Position numbers and translations under genes: made by a program. From Polytrichum commune (taxonomy: Eukaryota; Streptophyta; Polytrichopsida; Polytrichales; Polytrichaceae), in the NCBI GenBank assembly GCA_950295325.1, contig OX485806.1:27592001-27652000 (forward strand): 60,000 nucleotides of DNA. Direction: 5' to 3'. Under the pieces are notes generated by a model. The model was not told the origin of the DNA and did not search any database. It saw only the letters and a list, made by a program, of their open reading frames with translations. Of the stretch, positions 1-12,320 are shown piece after piece; positions within the stretch are counted from its first letter, which is position 1, and every line of letters starts with the position of its first letter.

Positions 1-629
1 TTGTATTTGGGAAATCATATTATGAAAGGACAATCCCAATTTCATAAAAGGTTTGGGCCCATTAACAATTGCCTACCAAATTTTCAATAATAAAAAAAAA
101 CTCAAAATATATGAATATGTACTTCCTACTCACTCTTTATTCATGTTTGAATAAATCTTTCAGCTCCTATCATGGACTGGGTGATCTCCGATGCTTCATT
201 TCTATAGGGCACTCTTTCTCTCTTTGACTGGATTGACACTCTCTTAATTTTGTCTATAATTTGGATCAAGTGTTTGCGAATGTGGCACTATTAGGTACCA
301 CATTTTGAAGCCCATGAAATCTCCGAAGAAGCATGTGGACTTGCATCCCACAAAGCTACCAAAACTGTCATTCCTATGTTGCTTATTACTAAGGCAAATC
401 ATTGGAGTCGGTCTTACCTTGCCGTAATGTACGACAATGTCTGCAACTTTCAAGAAGTAATGAGACTTTTTATTTTACAAATCCCACTTCGTTGTCTTCA
501 ACATCAATCAAATTAATAAAGACTCATATTTTTTTTCCCCTTTCATTTGTAGGTTCAACAAATGCATCCACTATAAAGTTTGAATTTGCTTCCCACACTT
601 CTAGGTTTTGCCAAACAAAAAGGTAGTCA
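1..629. other. intergenic, no gene recognised
   Basis: AT-rich sequence. The short open frames here (69 and 74 codons) have no recognisable motif and no splice or codon pattern supporting them. Nothing further identified. Confidence 0.5.
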
Positions 630-862
630 ACTCTAGAAAGGAGGCGCTACAGACCACCTAGACACTAGGAGTTCTCACGATCCTTTGCTCATTCCAAATA
701 GAAGGCAAAAAAAACTCTAGAAAGGAGGTACTAAGGACTACCCAGCCACCTGGAGCTCTTCCAATTCTTTAGTCATCCCAGATTGAGAGCATGCAACTTT
801 AGAAAGGAGAGCCTAAGGACTACCTAGCCATTAGGAGTTCTCCCGAGCTTTTGATGATACAT
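630..862. repeat. tandem triplication, 82-84 bp unit
   Basis: Three successive units each open with ACTCTAGAAAGGAG or the variant ACTTTAGAAAGGAG, at 630, 714 and 796. Each continues through a shared ACTACCTAGCCACTAGGAGT-like core (degenerate) and a CTTTTG/CTTTGCTC stretch. Spacing is 84 then 82 bp. The units have diverged by point changes. No coding potential seen. Confidence 0.8.
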
Positions 863-1699
863 TATCAATATGTAGTCTAGGATTTTCATTACTTTGTAGA
901 TTTTAGTTTGTTTTCTATATGTCAGTATACAATGCTTGATGCAATGCACAACTCGTTTGAGATTATATGGATAAATACGTATTCCTTAAGCCTTATTTCA
1001 AATCTATGCATGCGCTTCAATTTATATAAGTTATTGCATATATTTTACTCCAAGCTAGATGGATGGGGAGATTTTCGGAGTGTAAACTAATTATAGATAT
1101 TTGGCATCAATCTTGTATGGTATTTTATTGCTTCTAATTTATTAATGATTATAGGTTTGTTTATTTTCCAAGCCATGACTAACACTTCATACCTTGGGAA
1201 TATTGTGATCATCTAGATGGGGAGATCTCTTTATGGACTTTCCCTTGAATAGGCCACCTCATGCTAGAATGTATCACAATTTGGCATCAAAAGCCCACAT
1301 GGTCCCACTAATGTCCACTAAATTATTTAAGGAGAATCTCTATATTTATTTCCATATTTGACTAATATTAGTCGTACATTGTTTCTCAATTTTTTGATAT
1401 GATGATGGGTCTATTGTATTTTTACAAATTAGAGACATCACATAATAACCAACATATACACATAAACCTGACCTTCAACAACATTCCTTCACTGTGTACA
1501 ATGTATGGAACCTTTTAATTAATACCCCTTTTGAGCACCCACATGGGTAGGCACTGCATCGTAGAATACACCCTCCAAGGAGTGAGAGCTTTCTCAACGC
1601 AATCAACTGCACATTAGCATGCAACTTAAAAACGCACATGCACGAGCTATGAGTTGCAATGAAGATATTGATTGTATTAGGTAGATGTGTCTCGGATAG
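863..1699. other. intergenic, no gene recognised
   Basis: AT-rich stretch without a recognisable gene or clear repeat boundary. Short frames only. Confidence 0.5.
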
Positions 1700-1885
1700 A
1701 AGTTGGCTTTATTAGCCCACTTCCCCTCGGGTATTATACACACAACAAGTACGAGATGAATAGCAAATCCAATCAAGACCACGGTCATTTTCCGTATAGT
1801 TTTTGGAGCTCATATGAGATTCATTATCACAATGAAGAGTATCATTCCCTTCAATGGTCATACATGTCTCCCTAATCATGATGGC
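1700..1885 (+). repeat. dispersed repeat G, fragment
   Basis: Shares the ordered landmarks of repeat G: a 'tacgagatg...agcaaatcca' start, then GGAGCTCATATGA, a 'gaagattctcatgctc'-like block and a 'ggtcatacatgtc' end. The same order occurs at about 5.45, 13.1, 14.1, 49.9 and (inverted) 56.7 kb. Degenerate, no coding capacity. Confidence 0.6.
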
Positions 1886-1999
1886 TATCGAACATAGAAC
1901 GGTGAATTTTTTTTGCATGTAGTGCAATCTCTTTGAAATACATGTGTATCGGGGAGTCATTGACATGCTCATGGAAAAGGAAATTGAAGTGTTATTTCC

Positions 2000-3130
2000 T
2001 TGAATGGAATAACACAAGGGAGTTGTTGGAAGCGTTTTTTACGTGATTTAGTGACCGTGTTGGGAGTGGCACATCTTGACTCCCCACATCATTTTGCACC
2101 TCATGGACCGCAAACGAAGGCTATAGTTGAATTGCTCTCTACATGGTTTGGGAGTAACACACGAGAGTTGTTGGGAGCGCTTTCCACCGGAATAAGTGAC
2201 CCTTTATACATTGGTGAACACGTTGGAAGTGGTGCATTCCAACTCCCGTAGTCATTCCGCATGTGAGCTATTTATGGGGTATCGGTGTTTTGCTCATGGG
2301 CTAAAAAACCGATGGTGAAAGAGGAAATGCTCTATGTGTAGACTTGATAATAGCACATGGGAGATTCAATAAGTGTTCTCCATTTGATTGAGCGACCGAT
2401 TGTGTACTAGAGAACGTGTTGGGAATGGTGCATTCCAACTTCCAATGTCCTTCCAAATTCAAGCCATTTGTGTGGTATCATCGGTCTACTCATGGACAAG
2501 AACTGGAGGTTGTAGTTGGAATTTTCTTCACATAGAGTAAGATAAACACATGGGAGCCTTGATGCAACCTACCACTTATAATCCAACCAATCATAGTGGG
2601 GATATGGGTGAATTGGACATTTCCAGTCAATCATGTGGGAACCTAGGGGCTTGCCCTTGGGGGAGATAGGTGTGTCAACCTACTTGTCCAGTACCATTCA
2701 AGGTGTTCACCTTCAAAAGAAGGCATTATTCGTCAAGAGGCCCTCTAATCCTTGTAAAGCTCGTTTCGGGATCACCTATATAGACTTAGACCAACTCAAA
2801 AATGAAGCAACACCCTAACTCGCGCCAATGGCAACATCAAAGCCGTCTTCCTTTTCACGGGATCCACACTTCAAAGAGTGGTCAATTGTGTACCCAAAAA
2901 TGCATATTGAGCGGCTCATTCTGGATTCCAACATTATTCCGCACTCAAAACCATCTATGGCGCATCATCAGTTTGCTTGTAGACACTAACCAAAGGTTGT
3001 GGATGAAACACTCTTTATGTGGACTGAAAATAGCACATGGAAGTTGATGGACGTGCTCTTCACTTGTATGAACGACTAGTTACGTAACATATAATGCATG
3101 ATTGGGAGCATCACATTCACCTCTTGGCAA
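2000..3130. repeat. degenerate tandem repeats of about 165-205 bp
   Basis: Variants of 'GAACGTGTTGGGAATGGTGC' followed by 'ATTCCAACT' recur near 2051, 2217 and 2412, with a weaker relative near 3085. Between them recur 'ATAGCACATGGGAG' (about 2349 and 3030) and 'GTTGTTGGGAGCG'-like blocks. The units differ in length and many positions, so this is an old tandem array. The 83-codon open frame inside it crosses repeat boundaries and is not credible as a gene. Confidence 0.6.
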
Positions 3131-3199
3131 GTCAATCAAGACATGGTTTGAGGTAGGTTGGGAACTGGGATTAAATGTTCCCAATGGGTTCCCCAACGT

Positions 3200-4072
3200 A
3201 AAGAATAGCATTTCATGTAAAAACTAACACACATAAATGAGCACAATGAACATGTTCGATGTTTATGCTCACAAATATTGCCTTCATAACATTATTGAGC
3301 AATGTGCTTTCGTTCATGTGGGGCCCAAGAATATAACCATGGGATGCCGCAGCCAGTGCCAATTCCCAGAATAAAAAAGAAGAAGACGAGACCCTTGGAC
3401 CTAATTCTCCATTGCACCGCTTCTTCATCCAACACTCACAATGGCCATCGTACTCGTCAAGGATCGTGAGAGCAGGATTTGAGCATAACAACCACGACGT
3501 ATTTGGGAGAGCCCCGCATACGAAGTTCAACGTTAGGGTTTCCGTGCCCAATCGGCAGCTAAATTTGGGACAATCTTTCCATACGAAGGATGCTTGCTTG
3601 CAAGCACGCCGGAATCAAGACACGGCTCCTTGTTACGTTGTTTGGAATACACTCTACTAAGTTAACTCAAACCACGGTTCGTAGGCTGCTCCACTCCATT
3701 AAAAGCAACTATTCCTTCCCACCTTGCCACGTGGCGGTCGCACATTGCTCAAGACCCAGCTCAAATCCACCGTGGAAATCATGGTTTGGTTTTTTTTGTT
3801 TTTTTTTAAATGCACCGTTAGAAGCACCTCGGAATAGTGCCCTTTGCGTGCGGCCGGCAATAGGGCACCGGAATCTATGTTATGTTGTGGCTTGAGAGCC
3901 AACAAACAGGGAGACGTGTCAAGCAAGGAAGGCATTTGGCATCGTGTTCCGGGGCCTACATTAACTTAGGTGCCGGCTCCACAAGGGGTCAAAAGGATGT
4001 GGGGTGGGGCCCACGTAGAGCCATAATCGAGTCGTTTGTAAAGTAAACGAAGCGGATGAAACCGTGGGTTTA
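3200..4072. other. GC-richer unassigned stretch
   Basis: Base composition is visibly richer in G and C than the neighbours, with CACGTGG (ACGT-core) at about 3729. Open frames of 78-112 codons exist on both strands but overlap each other and show no domain. It could be a relic promoter or gene end, but nothing decides this. Confidence 0.3.
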
Positions 4073-4485
4073 GGGCCACTTCACACGCAAGCCAAGAGCC
4101 GTGACCATGAAATTGTGAGAGCCCAAAAGAAAGTGTCCCAAGGCCGTCCTAACACACCTCCAAAATCATGTGGGGTGGTCACGGACCCTCAACCAAATGC
4201 TATTTCAATGACTGTCTATTCATGTGGGTCCTCGCACGTGATAAAATAGAGGCCTACCTCCAAGAGGTGGTTTTTGAAAATAGTCCAAGTGACCATGAAG
4301 CGTGATTCATTTGATGCCACGTGGGAATTCATGTAGACTTTTACATCCATTCTCCTTTCACTACTCCGTTCGTCCCTTGAGCGTAGTGTGAAGCAGCGAA
4401 CTTGGACCGGCTCCGCCTTTTCCACCAATGAGAGTGCTTGAAGTGTAATGGTCACGGGCTCTCAGTCTCGTGTGTGAAGTGACCC
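4073..4485 (+). mobile_element. TIR element family B, copy B1 (about 413 bp)
   Basis: Starts GGGCCACTTCACACGCAAGC and ends with the inverse GTGTGAAGTGACCC. Terminal inverted repeats of roughly 37 bp also include the GAGCC..GTGACCAT block. Four further copies lie at 20.7, 43.5, 51.4 and 57.0 kb. No open frame of transposase type is present, so this is a non-autonomous MITE-like element. The superfamily was not determined because no convincing target duplication is visible. Confidence 0.85.
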
Positions 4486-4549
4486 GTAGTCCCAATCCTC
4501 GAGTTTATGAGACTTAACACCACATAGCAACGAACAGGGAGAACCGACC

Positions 4550-4779
4550 ACTACATCGATTGATAGTCCCAATGAGTGCTTATTACTAATCCGAGTTACG
4601 CAATGCTATAACTATTCATTGAGAATGTAATGTTTCCTCAAACAAAGTCATTTATGTATTATAATGTCCAAACAACCTATTGAATTTTCTTCAGTAAAAG
4701 TTTAACCCCTAAGCGAGATGTTATTGCAATGCATAACTCCAAATAGTATTCACACACTAATTGGGATAATCAATGTAGT
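4550..4779 (+). mobile_element. MITE family A, copy A1 (230 bp)
   Basis: Near-palindromic ends: the left begins ACTACATCGATTG and the right ends ATAATCAATGTAGT. Next inward is GAGTTACGCAATGCTATAAC on the left, mirrored by GTTATTGCAATGCATAACTC on the right. Copies recur at 7.0, 16.4, 21.3, 36.5, 36.9 and 37.2 kb. No coding capacity. The target duplication is not clear. Confidence 0.85.
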
Positions 4780-5439
4780 TACATATGAATCGGTTGACTT
4801 TGAGGAAATCCACCGATCGTTTTAGAGCAATCTGCGGAATATATATCTCAAATTAGTGAAGGAAAACCGAAAGGTCACTAGGATCTTAGAGACCATACGC
4901 GGCAAATAAATAAGTAAATAAATAAACAAAGCCCTGAACATTAACAGATCCCACTTAGTCAAACCCTAAGAGTAGCCAATGCATTTAAGCCTTAAGGTAA
5001 ACGGGTCTTAAATGGACGCTTTCCATCTCCACACCCACTTCTCAACATAACATTATTCAGTTGCTATCAACCGTTCTATTCTAATAATATTTGTATAATG
5101 TTTCATATGAGATTTTCTGCCTAAATATGTCAATGTAGTGTTTTGCTGTGAGAATAAAAAGAGTATAATCGTGAATAAGATATGGTTTATTCCCGGCCCC
5201 ACCAAGTGTACACACTTGGCTAATTAATGTTATGGGAGGGAGGGAATTACCGTATAGTATTGTACCTCTCATCCATCCAACAAAACCCCCCCCCCTATGT
5301 GTTTGAAACTGATGAATTGTCCTCAAGTAAACTAATGCAAGATCTTTGAAGCTAATTCCACTGTCAAAGCAACTGAGAAAAGTGACATATGAGATTTATA
5401 CTATTTTAGGGTGTTTATGTTAGATGAAGAATGAGAGGT
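4780..5439. other. intergenic with repeat fragment and C10 tract
   Basis: No gene recognised. The 5080-5340 part contains ACCTCTCATCCATCCAACA and CCTCAAGTAAACTAAT, motifs shared with the 53-kb tandem repeat and with 25.03-25.12 kb, so it is a diverged copy of that repeat. A run of ten C lies at 5286-5295. Confidence 0.5.
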
Positions 5440-5730
5440 ATGCTCATGTACGATGATTAGCAAATCCAAATCATGTCATAGCCACTTTGCTCACAATTCG
5501 AACTTCAAAGGTTATCGGGGTCATTGTAAAAGTCAAGATTTTGTAAGTTATCAAATGATCATATAGGTCCCCTCTCCCCCCAACCCCTTTCGATTGTGTT
5601 CATTATTGCGTCTAGAATGGTTAACAAAATTTGAGCACATAGTCTAATATATTTTCAACGCATGTTTTTATGGTGTATGCTCTTAGATTCACACCCGTTA
5701 TATACCACTCAAATACATGTGTTTGTTTAA
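5440..5730 (+). repeat. dispersed repeat G, copy
   Basis: Contains in order GATTAGCAAATCCAAATCA, ATCATATAGGTCCCC, AGAATGGTTAACAAAATTTG, CACATAGTCTAATAT and a TTATGGTGT...ACTCAAATAC end. The order matches copies at 13.1, 14.1 and 49.9 kb. Confidence 0.65.
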
Positions 5731-7020
5731 GATCACATTCCAAACTGGCACATCTACCTAAAGCCTTTATTGCCAACATGTGCATTTCCATGAACTCGGA
5801 ATCTCATGCCAACCTTCATCTTGAGGGCAATTCAACCCATTTTCACCAACATATTTTATGATCAACCACTTTAAAAATCAACTTTGTTATGAAGATCTCT
5901 TCATTTCAACAAATTTTGGGAAGATTTGACGGTTGTACATTTGAAGTTTCCAAGTTAGGCTAGCTTGTGATAATCTCTTGTCCTTTTCTAAATTTGGATG
6001 ACATGATAAATGAGGAAGTTTGGTAAGAATGTTGTCAACTGTATATGTTTAAAATACACATATGTGAGAAATTGAAATTTTGTATTTGGACTTCATATAA
6101 TGCGTATTCTAGAGATGATCAATGGTCATGGATTGGATGATGAACAACTTTCATAATGAGCTTGAATGTCGATAGCAAACCCTTTTCAGTTTGGTGTGGT
6201 GCCCACACCATCAACTACATGGATTTGAACTTCTAATGACCCGAGGCATGATAATTGGCTACCTGTGTGAAGTCTTAGTGACATTATGCAAGCTTCCAAA
6301 AAAATCGAAGCATCGTTTTCCTTCAAATCCAAACGAAATCCAACGAGACTTGCACCTATCTATTCTTGAAAGATTAAAGTATCTATGTGCCAAGTGGAGG
6401 TCGGATGAAGACATGAAGTGTCTCCATAGTGGCTTAACCTTTTTGAGATGAAACATGTGGGGCTCTCAATGGCAAATAAAGGGTTAAAGGTCTATAGTGT
6501 TATTTGCAATTTGGTTGCCTTGTGCTAACATATTGATGTTCCACATCATTCAAAGGGTTTACTTCCACAATAACATAATACATTTTACTTTTATGGTTGT
6601 TAAACATTAAAAATGTTAACTAATATTTTTTATTCTACAGTTTTCACCCAAGGTATTTTCCATGGGTAACTTGAGAGGAAACCTATTTGCAAAGGCAATC
6701 TAACTGCACGCCGATGTGTCAAAGGCTCGATGTATGACCTATATACACAATTTCTACAAGTCCTTACCAAGGGAAGTCAAGGAACTTCTCTATCACAAGA
6801 TGGCAACAACACCATGTGTGGCACATCAAATCCCCTAAGATAGTCTCAATTCCCCATTTTTAGAGTGAGTACAAGTCGTGGTTTGTTTTAGTTTCATTAG
6901 ATGCACCCAAGAGAGTTTCCCACACTCTTTGCTTAGGGTCGCCATTGGACTTTGTATGATTGCTTGGCATTGAAATAAAAATGTTTCAATTGTATCAAAA
7001 TCAAAACAAAATACACAAAA
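5731..7020. other. intergenic, no gene recognised
   Basis: AT-rich. An open frame of 86 codons at 6191-6451 overlaps one on the opposite strand and shows no motif. Nothing supported. Confidence 0.5.
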
Positions 7021-7233
7021 TATCTCAATTAGTGCATGTTACTATGTGGCGTTACCCAGTGCTATAACTAGGTAATGAGAAATGTAACATTTTACCAAGA
7101 AAGATCATGATTGTTCTAAAATGTCCAAACAACCTATTGAGCTTCCGATAGTAGAAATTGAACTCATGTGTAAGCCGCTATTGCACTGCATAACTCCGAA
7201 TAGTTACACACACTAATTGGGATAATCAATGTA
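7021..7233 (+). mobile_element. MITE family A, copy A2
   Basis: Left end AATTAGTGCATGTTACTATG mirrors the right ACACACTAATTGGGATAATC. The interior carries the family block AAATGTCCAAACAACCTATT. The outermost left bases are degraded. Confidence 0.75.
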
Positions 7234-8439
7234 CCAAGTTTATTGCCAACAAAAATATAAAATATAAAAATGGTCCCATGTAACTTTCCACTTGTGGAAA
7301 ACAACAATATTACTAATGTATATGAATCATAACAACAATATTGATAGTTAAGTGCACCAACTTCCGCATTGGACAATCAATGTATAATGAGTATAATTAG
7401 TTCCCAACATTTTCTAGTGCGGATAATGAAGGATGCATTTGTATGCAATACAACCCGTAACCTTTCAAATCTATGACCACACAAATGAGAAATGGGCTTC
7501 CTTTGCATTCAAACACAAATCTAGGACATTATGGATATATTTTTGGGGTGGAAAGGCCAAAGAGCAACCAAAAGAAAGAAAGAAATAAAAATAAAAAATG
7601 TGAAAGATGGACATAAAAAATGGACTTCAAAACCAAGGGTATCAATGTTGATGGTTATGGGTGGGTTTGCAGCAATGTTGGTATGGTATACACATGAATG
7701 CACGGGTATAAATACTCAACATCAGTAATGGTATCAAAGAACCTAAAAGTGGGAATCGAATTGTAAGACCAATCAAATATTGATATTCAATGAGAGAGTC
7801 TTTGTATACGTGAATGACCGGTTGGGTCAATACCTACCGTTCTAGAACATATCGACACAAGGAATTTTTGCCCAAGTATGAAGGTTCTTGGCATGGCTTA
7901 TAGACCCGAATGGTGTGGAAATCAAACATGACCATGTCCCTATCCTACTAGTATCCAACAATGAATAAATGAAAGGCGGGCTCCCTCTACAAAGACAAAA
8001 GTGGTTGATTCATACTTCAGTTTTTTTCTTGTTTCTTTCTTAAATAATACTTTTTTGGACATTGGTTTCTACATGTCGGGTAGCTTTAGATGGATAATTG
8101 TGATTTTCTTCCCTCAACCCGTGCAATAAGTTTAACAATGAGAGCATTGTATATAACAAGGCCATGGACCACAATACCCTTGGTTTAAACTAAGAAAGAA
8201 ACTTGCACTGTTTGCATGAGCAACAATCGCCCCGAAATCATGTGGGTTGTCCAACATATGGAGTAACTTGGGAAGTTAGCATTGCGAAGTGGGTCTCTTT
8301 TTCTTTTTCTTTTGGCACAAGTTGAAAATTCAATTGCAAAAGAACCCAAAATACAACCAACTAGGGTGAGCCAGCGTGGCTCGAGTGGAAATCAAGAAAT
8401 AATGCTCATATGTGGCCTATCCTTCCACATAACGACTAA
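7234..8439. other. intergenic with a repeat shared with 23.6 kb
   Basis: No gene recognised. The 7680-7800 interval (ATGGTATACACATGAATGCA, CAACATCAGTAATGGTA, ATTGATAT...GAGAG) is repeated in diverged form at 23,634-23,770 in the same orientation, so it is a dispersed repeat. Confidence 0.5.
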
Positions 8440-8935
8440 GTTACTCCGGGCCACGATAAGGTCTTTGACCCTCCATGTCAAATCGAATTTGTTAAGAATG
8501 TCCTAGTAGACCACATCCGGCAATTTTTCCAAGTCCTTGAGTATCTGTTTCCATTCAATCATCCCATAATCATGCAATGCATCCCAAATGACTTGACGTG
8601 TTTTCTCAATGGGCCCCATTGCAGATTATTGAAAACTAGATCATTTTGTTGCCGCTAGATGATCCACGGAAGACTGCTTTTCAAGAAGAACTAGACACGA
8701 CTAAACCATTGAAGTGTTTTGCACAAAGGCTGATCAAACATACATTGCAACATAGAAAATGACTTTTGCGGGTTGAGATTTTTTTTTTTGGCGAAGAGTT
8801 GCCGAATGATGTTGGTAGCGTATCGCCATTCATGTTGAGCGAGGGGACAGCTGTAGAACTTGTGCTCCACCGATTCCACCAATTGAGGCCCACAGTGGGG
8901 ACAACTTTTGTGAAGTGGGTTTCACCTCATCAAGA
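8440..8935 (-). pseudogene. non-LTR retrotransposon (LINE) 3' end, zf-RVT relic
   Basis: Read on the minus strand, about 8915-8640 encodes the C-terminal zinc-knuckle region that follows reverse transcriptase in plant LINE proteins. CPHCG is followed by EHKFYSCPLAQHEWRY, giving the C-x2-C...H-x4-C spacing, then FSRV-stop-FFLKSSLPWII-stop-RQQNDLVFN. Both stops stand where the family usually has tryptophan, so each is a TGG-to-TAG change. After a frame shift the tail continues as VIWDALHDYGMIEW. The reverse transcriptase itself is absent. This is a 5'-truncated, decayed insertion. The family call rests on recalled similarity and motif spacing. Confidence 0.75.
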
Positions 8936-9064
8936 ACGAAAATTTGCGGCGGACAAGTTGGAAGAGTTTCTAGTAGCTTACTCACGGAGTGAGGATAAAA
9001 CGGAAGGTGTTAGGGTTCAAGACTTGGGTCCATGTGGCTACAATAAACATTGTTGAGCTTATTA

Positions 9065-9800
9065 GTCTAAGGTATGTGGGTGTTATTTGGTTTGGTTTTT
9101 TTGCGTGTTCTTTGACTCCAACTACTTACATGTACACAACAAAACTTTTGTTGCAATAGCAAAATTACAATGAAACATCAACCCTCCAAAAAACCAAACC
9201 AAACCAAATCAAAATTCAAATTTTCCTTGATTTACTTGTGATTATCAAAAATGCATTTTTGTTCATTCTTTAACTAAATACATAGATCTTTCCAATCGTG
9301 TTCACTAAGGTAGATGGGTTTTAAGTGGCTCGTTCTTTAATTTGGCCCTACATTTGATTGGCATGTGGTTTGGTGACTATCGAGGAGCAAACATCATAAA
9401 GACACGTGTCTAAAAGAGATTGGACTACTCTTTAGATATTAATAACTACTTTGCACTCAATAGTGAACACAATTGGGAGGACCTATGCATCTAGCTAAGA
9501 GATCAACAAACATGCACTTCCCATAGCCATAACTAAATTAGGGGAGGCTCGATTTACAATCCGGATTTTGTAGATGTTTCATGGTAGATATGCTATTGCA
9601 ATAGAAGTCATGTTGTGTAGATCTAATTAGTTGAAGTTTGAGAACATGAAAAATGAACTAAATTACACCCGCATGTCTTGTTGAGTGTGGAGTATTGGAA
9701 AATGATTTGAAGACATAGTCCAATAACTCTTAAACAAGTGTGCTCATGGTGTTTGTTCTTTGATCCGCATAGAACCATTGTAGGTGTCTTATTCAAAAAA
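9065..9800 (+). repeat. dispersed repeat G, longer copy
   Basis: Begins GGTATGTGGGTGTTATTTGG and contains GTTCTTTGACTCCAACTAC, TTGTTGCAATAGCAAAAT, ATGAAACATCAACCC, GAAGACATAGTCCAATAAC and GGTGTTTGTTCTTTGATCC. The same order occurs at 49.48-49.81 kb and, interrupted by element I2, at 55.68-56.50 kb. No coding capacity. Confidence 0.65.
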
Positions 9801-11635
9801 AGAACTATATAGCATTATCAACATGCCTCACGTGCTTTTGATCAAGTGAGGTGTTTGTGTGTCTTGTGTGATCATTTGTGCTTCATCAGTAGAGTTTCCA
9901 ACGCCCATAACATGTTTTGGCCACCTAGGCTGGTTCCATGGCTTTGGAATATGTCAATTATGTTTTGTGAGCCCCATGAACAAAGTAAGAATATTCTTTT
10001 ACTACTCATACAATCAGGTTGACATTTTGAAATATGGGTGGAGTTGTACTCCCAACACTTTTCACAAGAATCATTGTTCATCCCGATATAATTATTCGTA
10101 GGAAAATTTATTCATCCCGGTATTATTTATTGAGAATATAATTCATAGCAACACTATCATTGAAAACACCGACGCTATTCACAATTTTCCTACTATTCAA
10201 ACCAACACTATTCATTATTAGAAACCAATGTCAAATTCTTCCTATGAAAGTAAGATGGTGAAGGCCCATGCCATATGCTAAATATAGAATGGAACGCAAC
10301 CATGCAGTTGAATAATGTTATACCCATAATACCCTATTGGTGTAAATTGTTTTTTGAAATCCTCATTGTAGATACACAAATGGCATCAATTTAAAGATAA
10401 TTCAAGTCCAACACACGGTTTCAAGCACCATTCAAATGTACTATATTGATAAGTGTAGTCTCATTCATCCATCAAACTTTCCGTGGGGCTCCAAATTTCA
10501 TCCTATCTATCTATCATCATCATCATCATCAATTCTCCCTACGATGCCCATAACGTCAAGTTACTCCTAAAGTGAATTGTTCTTCTTCTTATTCTCCTTG
10601 TAACTTAAGGGTAAGTTTTCCACTTCAAGAGGACGACCCGAAACGTGATAGGTGGAAAACGTGCTCGCCGTCATGGTAATGTACAAAGAACTCCATCCAA
10701 TCGATGGGAAAGCCCAACATGTGATGGATGAAATCATACACTTGGTGCAATGGAACTCATCCATTTGTGGTCGGGAGGACCCCGGGATGGATGATACCAT
10801 ATAGGTCAACAACCCTCACTCGTGCCTGCTCATGATGAAAGTTGGTGGATGAAACATCCATTTATTGTGTAAGCCTATTTCCGTATCGACAATCATGTAC
10901 CAAAGCATCAACTTTACCACTCTTTATGAGGATCTTCTTCCCATCTCCTTTCGATTTGGCTTCATAACATTATTCAATGACATGGGTCCTCATTATGTAA
11001 TAGTCGGATGTTGGGAGTTTGAGTTTCCATGTACAACTTTTCGAGCATCTAATTGTTATATTTTAGGGGTCCACATAACAAGAACTCCACGTTGGATAAT
11101 GTTATGTAGGATGGTTTTGAATCTAGTCTTCAAGATTTTATTTTATTTTCAGCAATAGATTTTGAGAACCTGAAAATCGACATTTTTTTTCAAAGCGGTT
11201 TTTTAAACCTTGTTTCTTTGTACATAATTTTTGTGTCTTTTGGGGGGTTTTTTGAGATGATGTGATTTCAATCAAAGCCACCTATGTAGGACTGTACTAT
11301 GATAGGGTCAACTTTACTTATGGGTACTAAATATCAAAAAATGGTAGAAAACATGTGTTGTAGTGTAGCTAAAATCTTAGACATGTACATGTCCTATATG
11401 TAATATGAACAATAATGTTTTTGATGATGTTTAAATGTTTGTGATGTGGAATTGCAAACATGAGTTTATTTTCATAATTGAGCCAAGGAATAAAATTTGT
11501 TCATCTTCAACGTGGATACTGCCAACAAACAATACTTCCTTTTGAAAGTGAACACCTCGAGCAATCACGGATAAGCTGGCCAACATTTTTCTCTCCCAAA
11601 CGCAAGGTCGTATGTTTTCACATGGTTGGTTCAAA
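9801..11635. other. intergenic, no gene recognised
   Basis: Several open frames of 67-97 codons on both strands lack motifs. A short (ATC)n stretch lies at about 10,511-10,530. Nothing further supported. Confidence 0.45.
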
Positions 11636-11639
11636 ATAC

Positions 11640-12115
11640 ATGAGTCACCCAGAGACCTCCACTAAGATGGAGTGGATCATAGATAGTAGGGTGCACCATA
11701 ATGGGGCTTACATCAACACCACGAAACTCCAATCCCCAAACTTTTAACAAATCTTTTGGAAAGTGGTAGGTGAAAAGGAAGGGGGGGGGGGGACCCAAGT
11801 GATGGATGAATTTAGATGAGCATACGACCATTTGCTCTCATCCACTGGGTTTGAATCAAATGGTCAATTCATCCCAAAAAAACCACGTGTGATAGGATTG
11901 TAGTTCACTGCATTTTCACCTTCCAAATGGATGAGCTTACTTGAACACCATGAATCTCCAACCTCCAAACACTTGGAAAAATATCTTTAGAGAATGGTAG
12001 ACAAGGAGGACCCGTGTGATGAATGAAATTGAAGGAGTAGGATGAACCTTTGCTTTCATTCACCGGTTATGAATGAGTGGCTAAATCCATCTTCCAAGGT
12101 ACGGGTGTCGTTTTG
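11640..12115. repeat. diverged tandem duplication, about 240-bp unit
   Basis: Two successive units share the order 'GGAT...CACCA..GAA(A/T)CTCCAA', 'CAAAC.CTT', 'GGTAG..AAGGAGGACCC', 'GTGATG.ATGAA' and 'CATTTGCT.TCATCCAC.GG'. Unit 1 runs about 11,640-11,880 and unit 2 about 11,881-12,115. Unit 1 contains a run of twelve G at 11,781-11,792. Non-coding. Confidence 0.6.
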
Positions 12116-12320
12116 TCCACGTGGACGCACTTTTAGGCAAGGGAAGGCGAGTGAGTCACGGTCCGTACACGTCCTTTTGCATTTGGAAGTGAAGTAAGTA
12201 ACTTAGAGCGGTGACAAGCCTAGCAAGCATTTCGGCATCCACCGCCACCCGATGCTTTAACGTAATTGTCGACAAGTGGAAGTCCCTTTTACGCGTGGCA
12301 CTATATTCTACATAAATAAT
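12116..12320. other. short promoter-like stretch, unassigned
   Basis: Contains CCACGTGGAC (G-box type core), ACGCGTGG and TATA-like runs just before the 200-bp duplication. No gene follows, so a promoter role is only a possibility. Confidence 0.2.
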
